Below, in pieces: positions 54,025 to 63,926 of a DNA stretch of 64,000 nucleotides. Source of the DNA: Caprella mutica (Eukaryota; Arthropoda; Malacostraca; Amphipoda; Caprellidae); NCBI GenBank assembly GCA_947561585.1, contig CANNZV010000516.1, forward strand, positions 124,001-188,000. Direction: 5' to 3'. A program made the translations under genes and the position numbers. Under the pieces are notes generated by a model that was given only the letters and a program-made list of their open reading frames with translations, was not told the DNA's origin and did not search any database. Positions within the stretch are counted from its first letter, which is position 1, and each line of letters opens with the position of its first letter.

Positions 54025-54155
54025 TTTATTTTAATTGGTATCCATGATACCTGCAGGTATCATGGATACCAATTAAGATAAAAGTCAAATAAAATTGATT
54101 CATACAATATTATGATCGACAACGTGGAACTGTTCAATAACGCCACACTTACCCC
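54025..54155. mobile_element. MITE family A, core plus right arm
   Basis: Has a perfect 42-bp palindrome at 54033-54074 (half AATTGGTATCCATGATACCTG) centred on CTGCAG, then TATTATGATCGACAACGTGG, AACTGTTCAATAACGCCACA, CTTACCCC. The left arm is replaced by the G-rich tract. Confidence 0.8.
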
Positions 54156-54334
54156 ATACCATTCCAATGGTTTCCAATTCGGAATACATGAGTATTTGTT
54201 GAGAGGAATTATTATTTGGCAAAGAGTTTATTTGTCTGTTGCAGGATATTAATTTGGCCTACCTCCGCTAGAGGATATTCCGTCAATATCCTTCTTTCGC
54301 ATGTCTGTTCTTCTGTGTGACATGTTGCAGCTAC

Positions 54335-54683
54335 TCATAGACATGTATTACTTATTGGCATGTATTATACTCATAGACATGTATTACTTATTGACATGTA
54401 TTACTTATTGACATGTATTACTTATTGGCATGTATTATACTCATAGACATGTATTACTTATTGACATGTATTACTTATTGGCATGTATTATACTCATAGA
54501 CATGTATTACTCATAGACATGTATTACTCATAGACATGTATTACTCATAGACATGTATTACTCATAGACATGTATTACTCATAGACATGTATTACTTATT
54601 GACATGTATTATACTCATAGACATGTATTATACTCATAGACATGTATTATACTCATAGACATGTATTATACTCATAGACATGT
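54335..54683. repeat. 17/19-bp tandem array
   Basis: Units ACATGTATTACTCATAG and ACATGTATTATACTCATAG, with TTATTG and GGCATG variants on the left. Each unit starts with the palindrome ACATGT. Confidence 0.93.
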
Positions 54684-54785
54684 CTATTACACCCATTATT
54701 ATTGATCTATAGCTCAATATCAATATACTAAAATACAATTATTTCTATAAAGCTGCCTCACTCACGGAAGCCGGAAATTTCGGTC

Positions 54786-54929
54786 CCGGAAATAAATGAA
54801 GATTATTTTGAAACTCTCTACATAATTTGCCGTTATGTAGTTTATTGTATCCGCTAGTTTGTTGTACTGCACCCTTCGTGATTTTATTGAAAAGGCAGGG
54901 GAGTTGGGAGGGGCTTGCAAGCCCCCCGA
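54786..54929. mobile_element. MITE family I, right half
   Basis: AAATAAATGAAGATTATTTT, GAAACTCTCTACATAATTTG, TTGTATCCGCTAGTTTGTTG, TACTGCACCCTTCGTGATTT and GGGGCTTGCAAGCCCCCCGAT match the right two thirds of 43531-43772. The left arm is missing. Confidence 0.78.
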
Positions 54930-55302
54930 TACATCTAACTGATAATTTTCATTCAAACCTCTGACCGAAAGTTCCGACATCGAATTTTCCGCAAAAACCT
55001 CATGTTAAATGAATGTCAAAACACGTATCATTTTCAACAGTTAATAATTTTACCCGCTTTTAGTAAAAGCACTACACATTTTAGTACTCAAAATTTTAAC
55101 TTTTTCTATTATTGCTCTTTAATTATATCATTATAAAACGAAGCTGAATTCTCCGAGACCCAATTTTCCTAGAACCGTCTTTCACTTCTCTTTCTCGGCA
55201 AGATGGTTACGGCTGTCTCTTGTATGTACAGCCAAAAAAAAGTTTGAATCCGAAATGATCTTTTCACAGTATACTGATTGAACATTTCTAAAATTATACC
55301 TA
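54930..55302. other. Spacer
   Basis: No gene recognised; CTCTTTCTCGGCAAGATG (55187) is loosely like 18165. Confidence 0.4.
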
Positions 55303-55442
55303 ACTAATAGTAATGCTTGTAGATATTTTATATAATGGTCTGGGTACACGATGACAAATGGTTAAGATTTGAAATTAATAGGAAATTAGAGTACTGTGAT
55401 TTAAGAGATTAACATTATGGGGAGACTCTTTTCTACGATTGT
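55303..55442. repeat. Dispersed repeat K, copy 2
   Basis: Aligns with 10583-10722 (TGTAGATATTTT, GGTACACGATGACAAATG, GGAAATTAGAGTACTGTGAT, GGGGAGACTCTTTTCT). Confidence 0.6.
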
Positions 55443-55789
55443 ACAATGTTCAATAAATATCAGTTGATGGTTTTAAGCCAATGACATGACACCTATTGAC
55501 TAAAAGTTCCGTTTAATTATATAGCAATGAACAACAGACTAATTTCTCCTACAGAACAATCGAAATTATATCTTTATATCTTCCTTTTATACAACCTTTC
55601 ATGATTTTTTAGATGAATATATCAATATAAAGTTATATCCTACAGTACAATAATTTAGCTAATAAAATAGTTCTGTTTTCTCTGTTTCTCCACCGCAAGA
55701 ATAATTTCTGGTAAAATGTCTCTGGATGATGTATATAAAATGCACCAAAAATTACCCACTTGAGCCTCGTAACATGGAGAGTATGCTGC
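55443..55789. other. AT-rich spacer
   Basis: Nothing recognised. Confidence 0.4.
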
Positions 55790-56110
55790 GGAGTTTGATG
55801 TAGAGCATGCAGTGGAGTTTGATGTAGAGCATGCAGTGGAGTTTGATGTAGAGCATGCAGTGGAGTTTGATGTAGAGCATGCAGTGGAGTATGCTGTGGA
55901 GTATATGCTGTGGAATATATGCTGTAGAGTATGCTGTAGAGTATGCTGTAGAGTATGCTGTAGAGTATGCTGTAGAGTATGATGTGGAGTATGCTGTGGA
56001 TTATATGCTGTAGAGTATGCTGTAGAGTATGCTGTGGAGTATATGCTGTGTATAATTTATGCTGTAGAATATATGCTATTGAGTATGCTGTGGAATATGC
56101 TGTGTAATAA
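55790..56110. repeat. 24-bp and 12-bp tandem repeat, GTAGAGTATGCT type
   Basis: First four units of about 24 bp (GTAGAGCATGCAGTGGAGTT plus TGAT), then 12-14-bp units GTAGAGTATGCT and GTGGAGTATATGCT to 56110. Confidence 0.9.
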
Positions 56111-56549
56111 ATGCAGTGGAGTTTGAGAGAGCTCAGTACCTATACTACAGCAAAGTAGCACTCAATACTTACCCAATACTTAATACAGTGAAGTATCAAT
56201 ACTTTAATTAATACAATTCAGTACCTAAAACAGTGAAGTACTCAATACTTCAACAGATCCCAGTACTCAATACTTCAATAGAGCCCAGTACCCAATACTC
56301 TAATTGAGTTCAGTACCTACTACGTTGAAGTAGTACTCAATACTGGAATGACCCTGAAAACTGACCCCACCCCAAACTACTCAAGTCAGTCATGTCAACA
56401 TTGAAATATTTCCTCAGCAAATTAAATTCCACGGAATATTAAAATGCGAAGTGTGAGGCCTTTTTTTTACGCAGCCTCTCGTGTTAGTTGAAATGAATGA
56501 CTGCGTTAGCCATAGTTATTTATTGCAAAACAGTCAGGGTGTTCCAGAG
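56111..56549. other. Spacer with loose CAGTACTCAATACT repeats
   Basis: 56125-56345 repeats CAGTACCTA, ACTCAATACTT and CAGTGAAGTA irregularly about ten times. Nothing recognised after 56345. Confidence 0.5.
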
Positions 56550-57172
56550 CAAGGTTAATGTCTTAGATGTTAGTAAGAGATAGGGTTAATGTCTTAGATG
56601 TTAGTAAGAAATAGGGTTAATGTCTTAGATGTTACTAAGAGATAGGGTTAATGTCTTAGATGTTAGTAAGAGATAGGGTTAATGTCTTAGATGTTAGTAA
56701 GAGATAGGGTTAATGTCTTAGATGTTACTAAGAGATAGGGTTAATGTCTTAGATGTTAGTAAGAGATAGGGTTAATGTCTTAGATGTTAGTAAGAGATAG
56801 GGTTAATGTCTTAGATGTTACTAAGAGATAGGGTTAATGTCTTAGATGTTAGTAAGATATAGGGTTAATGTCTTAGATGTTACTAAGAGATAGGGTTAAT
56901 GTCTTAGATGTTAGTAAGAGATAGGGTTAATGTCTTAGATGTTAGTAAAAGATAGGGTTAATGTCTTAGATGTTAGTAAGAGATAGGGTTAATGTCTTAG
57001 ATGTTAGTAAGAGATAGGGTTAATGTCTTAGATGTTAGTAAGAGATAGGGTTAATGTCCTAGATGTTAGTAAGAGATAGGGTTAATGTCTTAGATGTTAG
57101 TAAGAGATAAGGTTAATTTCTTAGATGTTACTAAGAGACAGGGTTAATGTCTTAGATGTTACTAAGAGATAG
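56550..57172. repeat. 31-bp tandem array (about 20 units)
   Basis: Unit AGGGTTAATGTCTTAGATGT plus TAGTAAGAGAT, alternating with a TTACTAAG variant, which recurs every second to fourth unit on the left side and fades to the right. Confidence 0.95.
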
Positions 57173-57470
57173 GTTTATTGTTTTAGATTTTATAGTAAGA
57201 TATACTCATTCTGTTTATTGGCTTCAAAACATCATTGTATGGAGATCACTCAAACAGATCTGGTGGTGACAAGGAGAGATGTTCTCAATCTTATGAGAAG
57301 TACTCATGATTGACGTTATGAATAGTGCTCATAAGTCGTACACAGCTCATAAGTCGTACACAGTTCATCAATAAGTAGGGGCTTTCCTCCATGCTATCGC
57401 TTGAATGTTTGCAATATTCAAAACTGGAGCTGAGCCCGACAGAATATTAGAGGAGGTGAAGTTAGCGTGT
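57173..57470. other. Spacer
   Basis: A short duplication GCTCATAAGTCGTACACA twice at 57327-57362. No gene recognised. Confidence 0.4.
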
Positions 57471-58397
57471 TTGTTATGGTGTGCTTTCTATTGTTATTGT
57501 GTGCTTTCTATTGTTATTGTATGCTTTCTATTGTTATTGTGTGCTTTCTATTGTTATTGTGTGCTTTCTATTGTTATTGTATGCTTTCTATTGTTATTGT
57601 GTGCTTTCTATTGTTATGGTGTGCTTTCTATTGTTATTGTGTGCTTTCTATTGTTATTGTATGCTTTCTATTGTTATTGTGTGCTTTCTATTGTTATTGT
57701 ATGCTTTCTATTGTTATTGTGTGCTTTCTATTGTTATTGTATGATTTCTATTGTTATTGTGTGCTTTCTATTGTTATTGTATGCTTTCTATTGTTATTGT
57801 GTGCTTTCTATTGTTATGGTGTGCTTTCTATTGTTATTGTATGCTTTCTATTGTTATTGTGTACTTTCTATTGTTATTGTATGCTTTCTATTGTTATTGT
57901 GTGCTTTCTATTGTTATTGTATGCTTTCTATTGTTATTGTATGCTTTCTATTGTTATTGTGTACTTTCTATTGTTATGGTGTGCTTTCTATTGTTATTGT
58001 GTACTTTCTATTGTTATTGAGTACTTTCTATTGTTATTGTGTACTTTCTATTGTTATTGAGTACTTTCTATTGTTATTGTATGCTTTCTATTGTTATGGT
58101 GTGCTTTCTATTGTTATTGTGTGCTTTCTATTGTTATTGTGTACTTTCTATTGTTATTGTGTGCTTTCTATTGTTATTGTGTACTTTCTATTGTTATTGT
58201 ATACTTTCTATTGTTATTGTATACTTTCTATTGTTATTGTGTGCTTTCTATTGTTATTGTGTGCTTTCTATTGTTATTGTGTGCTTTCTACTGTTATTGT
58301 GTACTTTCTATTGTTGTTGTGTACTTTCTATTGTTATTGTGTACTTTCTATTGTTATTGTGTGCTTTCTATTGTTATTGTGTACTTTCTATTGTTAT
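57471..58397. repeat. 20-bp tandem array (about 46 units)
   Basis: Unit GTGCTTTCTATTGTTATTGT in exact 20-bp register. Variants ATGC, GTAC, ATAC and TATGGT. GTAC becomes common after about 57960. All three plus frames are open; fortuitous. Confidence 0.96.
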
Positions 58398-59455
58398 GCA
58401 AACTAACATGCAAACTAGGGTTGAGAGGAACATGAAGAGTTGCTAATAAAGCGAGCAGCTTTGAGAGTTAAGACTACCAAATTGAACCTTAAGATAATCC
58501 CTGCTGCTCCTTCTTTGCCAGTTAATAAAGCTCTTTATGGTGCTCTATCGTCCATAATTTAACTCCTTTGGAAGTGATTTCCATAGCCAGGCCATGCATG
58601 AGCACTGCAGCAGTCGCACAGACGCCATCTTGTCTGCCAACCATGCATCCATGGCACTATTTATACACATGCACCATTGCTCCTCATTTGTTATCATCTA
58701 AAGGATGTCTATTTAAAGCCACATTTGGCATCTGAAGATACACGATGAATATAATAAGACAAAATACTATAGTAGAAATTGCGTGAACAACAGACACGGT
58801 TTTTCAAAAGTGTAATTCATTGTTTTTATCTATATTTAAATGGTGATATCAAACATAGGAGTAATTTCTGCAGTAATATCGAAAAGTGAGGAATAACTAA
58901 AGAGAACCTTTAAATCTTATTCTTTTAGAATAGTATTTTAATTAGTTTGAAAATTCATAATGAATATTGTCTGAATTTTTTTTCTTTATCAATAATTTCT
59001 TTCATTGTAATTCATATTCTATTTAATTAATAACGATAATTTAATGACTATATTGTCATTTTTCTTTGAATTCAAATAATTATTTAACTTCCTATAAAGA
59101 TTATTATTATTTAAATAATATATTTCAGTCTCAATTTATTCGAATGTTTATAATTCACAGTTTGTTTATTTGCATCATTTATTTTACTTTCAATCCTCCA
59201 CCATTCTTTTTCCATTTCTCTTCCATTTCTTTTCCCTCCTCTTTCTTTTCCCCTTCTCCTTCTCTAATTACATCAGTTCCCTCTTTTATCACCAGTTAGG
59301 AGGAATTATTCGAACCTTTGGCGCAAAATTCTCCCAAGTCTCTTCCCAAAAATATTTAATGGAAAAAATACAAACGGATTCGTATAGAAAGAAAAAAAAA
59401 GAAAAAATTGAGCCTCTTAAACTGAAAGAAAAATGAAAGAAAGAGGGAATGGGTA
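58398..59455. other. Spacer
   Basis: 58440-58700 is the least AT-rich stretch here (CAGCAGTCGCACAGACGCCA), with no extended frame or family match recognised. The rest is AT-rich, with a pyrimidine-rich patch at 59195-59285. Confidence 0.45.
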
Positions 59456-60572
59456 TCTGTATGTACAGTTGTACTCACTGTATGTACAGTTGTACTCACT
59501 GTATGTACAGTTGTACTCACTGTATGTACAGTTGTACTCACTGTATGTACAGTTGTACTCACTGTATGTACAGTTGTACTCACTGTATGTACAGTTGTAG
59601 TCACTGTATGTACAGTTGTACTCACTGTATGTACAGTTGTAGTCACTGTACATACAGTTGTTCTCACTGTACATACAGTTGTTCTCACTGTACATACAGT
59701 TGTTCTCACTGTACATACAAATGTTCTCACTGTACATACAGTTGTTCCCACTGTATGTACAGTTGTACTCACTGTATGTACAGTTGTTCTCACTGTACAT
59801 ACAGTTGTTCTCACTGTACATACAGTTGTTCTCACTGTACATACAGTTGTTCTCACTGTACATACAGTTGTTCTTACTGTACATACAGTTGTACTCACTG
59901 TACATACAGTTGTACTCACTGTACATACAGTTGTACTCACTGTATAAACAGTTCTTCTCACTGTATTACAGTTGTTCTCACTGTACATACAGTTGTTCTC
60001 ACTGTATGTACAGTGTAAACAACTGTTATACAGTGAGAACAACTGTATGTACAGTTGTTCTCACTGTACATACAGTTGTTCTCACTGTACATACAGTTGT
60101 TCTCACTGTACATACAGTTGTTCTCACTGTATGTATAGTGTAAACAACTGTACAGTGTAAACAACTACAGTGTAAACAACTGTGTAAACAACTGTAAACA
60201 ACTGTATGTACAGTTGTTCTCACTGTACATACAGTTGTTCTCACTGTATGTACAGTTGTTCTCACTGTATGTACAGTTGTTCTCACTGTACATACAGTTG
60301 TTCTCACTGTATGTACAGTTGTTCTCACTGTACATACAGTTGTTCTCACTGTATGTACAGTTGTTCTCACTGTACATACAGTTGTTCTCACTGTACATAC
60401 AGTTGTTCTCACTGTACATACAGTTGTTCTCACTGTATGTACAGTGTAAACAACTGTAATACAGTGAGAACAACTGTATGTACAGTTGTTCTCACTGTAC
60501 ATACAGTTGTTCTCACTGTACATACAGTTGTTCTCACTGTACATACAGTTGTTCACACTGTACATACAGTTT
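59456..60572. repeat. 21-bp tandem array with units in both orientations
   Basis: Two interleaved unit types: GTATGTACAGTTGTACTCACT (left 200 bp) and GTACATACAGTTGTTCTCACT (rest). The 12-bp modules CTGTATGTACAG and CTGTACATACAG are inverse complements. At 60027-60050 and again near 60464 the whole unit is inverted (CAGTGAGAACAACTGTATGT), preceded by CAGTGTAAACAACTGT, which duplicates over about 437 bp. A broken zone at 60135-60205 has several GTAAACAACTGT fragments. Open frames on both strands follow from the 21-bp period. Confidence 0.94.
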
Positions 60573-60652
60573 ATAGCCACACCCTCTCTACGTTACATGT
60601 CATCTTGGTAGTTTTTACTGCTAACTAACTTAGTTATTTTGGAGGTCAACAG
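60573..60652. other. Short spacer
   Basis: Nothing recognised. Confidence 0.3.
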
Positions 60653-60755
60653 CACTGACTGAAGTTACTTCCACTGCCCCGTACGAATAGCATTGGTACT
60701 ATCACTGACTGAAGTAACTGACTCTGCCCCGTACGAATAGCATTGGTACTGTCAT
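60653..60755. repeat. About 51-bp duplication (2 units)
   Basis: CACTGACTGAAGTTACTTCC and CACTGACTGAAGTAACTGAC, each followed by CTGCCCCGTACGAATAGCAT and TGGTACT. Confidence 0.9.
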
Positions 60756-60973
60756 CAAAAAGTATATTTATTAATATTATTATAATTATATAATATTTTA
60801 ATTAAATAAAATTCGAATATAAATGGCCTAAATTTTATGACATGTTTTGATATTTATTTATTTGTATTTAGTTCGTTATTTCCGTAGATAATATATTTTG
60901 TTCACAAAAACAGGGTAAATTCCCTATTGCCGTATGCGACAGTTTGTATTTCCAAAATAATATGAAATTATTT

Positions 60974-61190
60974 AGGGTAAGTTTTTAATTATCGGTCAGT
61001 TCCACAATTTCGGACACGTAAGAAGAAACGATATAATAATAATTATTTATTTTTTATTTTTATTGGTATCCATGACACTTGTAGGTATCATGGATACCAA
61101 TTAAAACAAAAATTAAATGATTATTATTATGTCGTTTTTTCTTACGTGACCGAAAATGTGGAACTGACCGATAATTAAAAACTGATCCTA
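60974..61190. mobile_element. MITE family A, complete, with core type 1
   Basis: AGGGTAAGTTTTTAATTATC, GGTCAGTTCCACAATTTCGG, ACACGTAAGAAGAAACGATA on the left; core ATTGGTATCCATGACACTTG and TAGGTATCATGGATACCAAT; right TCTTACGTGACCGAAAATGT, GGAACTGACCGATAATTAAA. The clearest A copy with the core also found in B. Confidence 0.92.
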
Positions 61191-61477
61191 TTGTTAAAAA
61201 AACATTATTATTATCACCCGTAGAATAATTTTCGGTAAATACAATAATACTGATCGTTATCTTAACTTTATACCCTACAGATGGCACCATAAACATAGAG
61301 AGGTTTAATGTGGCATTCCTAGTTTCTTCTGGAATGCAATAACCAAATCCAGGAATCTATTATTTTATTCACATTATTGTTCCTATGGTTTTTTTAGCTG
61401 AGACGAAAATTCCATGACTAAAACTGATTGTTGTTGCTGATGTAAAATAGTGAATTTTATTTTTTCTGAAATACATT
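61191..61477. other. AT-rich spacer
   Basis: Nothing recognised. Confidence 0.4.
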
Positions 61478-61640
61478 AGGGTAAGTTCCAAGATATCGAA
61501 CAGCTCCACAGTTTCGATCATATAAGAAAGAAATTCTAATTTATCATGGATACCAACTAACATAACAAAGTAAATAATTATTATATCGTTTTTCAAATGA
61601 TCGATGATGTCAAACTGACCGATAACTGAAAACTTACCCT
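61478..61640. mobile_element. MITE family A, complete, half core
   Basis: AGGGTAAGTTCCAAGATATC, GAACAGCTCCACAGTTTCGA on the left; GATCGATGATGTCAAACTGA, CCGATAACTGAAAACTTACC, CT on the right. Only one core half remains (TATCATGGATACCAACTAA). Confidence 0.85.
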
Positions 61641-61654
61641 ATATTGATAGCATC

Positions 61655-62127
61655 CTTCCTATTATTACTTTCGCAGAATGCGGAAAGGTTATAATTTACC
61701 CGGCATTTACTTATTTATTTACCATCTTGTTATTCGCATAACTGAAAAAGTGTTCAACCAAATTGCCTGAAATTTGATGAAAAGATTGGTCAATATACAG
61801 GAACCATTTTGTTAGATTTTGGGAGCGATCGGGTCAAAGGTCAAAGGTCAAGGTTATTTATAATTCAAAAAGTATCCTACCAAATGGTTTGAAATTAGAT
61901 AGAACGATTAGTCAATGTCCAGGAACCATCTGGTAGAATTTGGGAGCGATCCGGTCAAAGGTCAAGGTCATTTATAACTAAATAACTCAAAAAGTATTGA
62001 ACCATATTGCATGAAACTTGGTGGGAAGATTAGTTATTATCCAAAAGCCATTTTATTAGACTTTAGGAGAGAACGGGTCTAAACGGCGGCGAAGTTATGC
62101 GTTCTACCAAATGCACGTAAATTAGTT
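61655..62127. repeat. Dispersed repeat J, three-unit copy
   Basis: Three units of about 122 bp start at 61741, 61863 and 61985 (ACTGAAAAAGTGTTCAACC, ATTCAAAAAGTATCCTACC, AACTCAAAAAGTATTGAACC). Each continues with a GAAATTTGATGAAAAGATT-like and GGGAGCGATCGGGTCAAAGG-like part. Ends with GGCGGCGAAGTTATGCGTTC. GGTCAAAGGTCAAGGTCA recurs at the unit ends. No coding capacity seen. Confidence 0.8.
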
Positions 62128-62210
62128 TATTTCATTATACTAGTCTCAGATATAAGCCGCAACAGTAGCCGTACTTTAATACTTTCTACTGATAGTAGGT
62201 ACTTGTAATG

Positions 62211-62336
62211 GTACACTGTTCACATGGTACACTGTACCACATGGTACACTGTACCACATGGTACACTGTACCACATGGTACACTGTACCACATGGTACAC
62301 TGTATCACATGGTACACTAGGCCACATGGTACACAC
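62211..62336. repeat. 17-bp palindromic tandem array (about 7 units)
   Basis: Unit ACATGGTACACTGTACC; GGTACACTGTACC is itself a near-palindrome. The last units carry TATCAC and AGGCC changes. Confidence 0.92.
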
Positions 62337-62608
62337 CTACCTGCCTAAGAGTTCTTTCATTATTTTTTTTTCTGATTTAATGTTGTAGTTGTTGATGAGG
62401 TCAGAACACTGAGGTTAAAGTTGTGCAAAGAGGTTTGACCTCAGTGAGGTTACTATGAAATAGAGGTAATACATTCAAAACACTAATTTAGAGTAGGAAA
62501 AGTAATTAAAAGAATATGTTTACATGGTGTTTCACAGAAAAGCAACAAACAATTAATAAGATCTATTTTAGATTTCAAAGAGTGCATTTTAAATATGAAT
62601 AGTAACTT

Positions 62609-62873
62609 AGGGCCGTACACACGTAGGGTTTTTAAAGTCTTTCCACCAGAATTTTTGATAAGCTCCTCCTACTTTCACCACGAATATATTAGAAAAACGA
62701 TAAAATTATTATTTATTATAGTTGGTATCCATGATACCTGCAGGTATAATGGATACCAACTGAAATAAATAATTATTATATCGGTTTTTCTTATATTCTC
62801 GTGGAGAAAGTAGGAGGAGCTTAGCAAAAAGTTTGTTAGAAAGACTTTAAAAACCCTACGAGTGTACGGCCCT
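62609..62873. mobile_element. MITE family B, complete, inside the mariner carcass
   Basis: AGGGCCGTACACACGTAGGG, CTTTCCACCAGAATTTTTGA, TAAGCTCCTCCTACTTTCAC, CACGAATATA; core AGTTGGTATCCATGATACCT and GCAGGTATAATGGATACCAA (one mismatch); right arm TATTCTCGTGGAGAAAGTAG, GAGGAGCTTAGC, CCTACGAGTGTACGGCCCT. Best-preserved B copy, 265 bp, hairpin-capable throughout. Confidence 0.93.
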
Positions 62874-62889
62874 TTAGTAAACAAACGAT

Positions 62890-63585
62890 ACAGTGTTCCA
62901 TTTATTAGTTTTCCAACATTATTACGAACTACAGCTTTCAGTCTATGGACAAATGCGTCTTTTGGAATTGCTTCCCATTCCACTTTTGTTTTAAGAGACT
63001 AGAGTAGTGAGAGAATTATTACCTGAGACCATTGTGTCCAGAATTGACCAGATAAAAAATTCCAACGAGTTTAGATCTTTACTCGTTGCTTACCAGACGT
63101 CTTACCTATGAAGTATGGAATTTTTTTTTGAATCCCGGTTTGGATCAAATTGGAGTCATGTGGTGGTTCAGGTTCTTTTGGAGACTCCATGGTGAACCAT
63201 GATAGGGTTCTTTAACCCATGGTATAAACTTCGATTTCAAAATGAGAGATTTTATCACAAATAGGAGAGAAAATCGTCCAAACAATCACAGCAGTGCATT
63301 TTGACGTTTTGTCACAATTCTACCCATGGAATGAATTCTAGGAACTTTAAACTCTACCATTTTGAGGGATCATAACCTGCTGATTATCTAATTTCTTCTC
63401 ATCTATGAACACCAAGTTAGGGAACGGGTCTTCAGTTAACTACGTTCATGATGTGAAGACTTCTTCTATCAGTTCTCATTCTTTTCATGACGTTGCAGCA
63501 ATTTGAATGGTTTTATTCTCAAATCTTCTTTCAGCAATATTATGTTTTTTTAACGCCAGATTCTGCAGCCAAGTTTACGATTATA
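62890..63585 (-). pseudogene. Mariner-like transposase remnant
   Basis: Minus-strand pieces in transposase order: LAAESGVKKT then LKEDLRIKPFKLLQRHEKNE (63575-63480), a helix-turn-helix-like DNA-binding region; FIDEKKLDNQQVMIPQ (about 63415), where mariners have the first catalytic Asp in a DEK context; AVIVWTIFSP (about 63290), matching the VMVW stretch; a scrambled middle where the second Asp would be; LNHHMTPI-like sequence near 63165, in the position of the PxSPDLNP motif; and a C-terminus EWEAIPKDAFVHRLKAVVRN (from about 62980). Several frameshifts and stops break it and no catalytic triad survives intact. The 102-codon open minus frame at 62675-62983 is this C-terminus running into the B MITE. 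Assignment from motif recognition, clade not determined. Confidence 0.75.
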
Positions 63586-63926
63586 TAGATGTGGGTTTCG
63601 ATAAAAAAAAACATTTTTCTGAATAATTTTGAATTTTTTGTCCGTACGATTTGCTTACGATCTTTTCATGGTTTATCAGAGGTTGAACATACATGAACTT
63701 TTTAATCTTTATCTTAATATTCAAACGATTCATTTAAAACTTTAAAGTTTGTTATAATTGATGAACTAGTTTCATATTTTCTTTTTAGAGGTTGATGACT
63801 TTATTTCGATTTAATGCCATGAATCTTAAGTCAAGATGTCTGAAATTGAAAGACTATGACACTAGCTTTAAAGATTATGTACAATTTTATTATTTTGGTT
63901 TGTTTCCTCATTTCTGGAGCACCCTA

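Larger units (their letters stand above)
62523..63924 (-). mobile_element. Mariner/Tc1-like transposon carcass
   Basis: Proposed ends: CATGGTGTTTCACAGAAAAG then CAACAAAC at the left (after TA, 62521-62522) and, inverted at the right, GGGTGCTCCAGAAATGAGGA then AACAAACC (before TA, 63925-63926). They are similar with small gaps. The interior carries a minus-strand transposase remnant and a complete B-type MITE (62609-62873). Total about 1.4 kb including the MITE. Confidence 0.65.

Noticed and set aside
56550..57172. TAGGGTTA motif suggesting telomeric repeat
   Set aside because: Occurs once per 31-bp unit, not as tandem TTAGGG or TTAGG; an internal minisatellite.
57405..58406. 333-codon plus frame rich in Cys, Leu, Tyr (membrane-like)
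   Set aside because: 20-bp repeat open in all three plus frames; the hydrophobic look comes from T-rich codons.
59356..60628. Cys/Tyr/Thr-rich frames resembling small disulfide-rich proteins
   Set aside because: 21-bp array open on both strands; no signal peptide and perfect periodicity.
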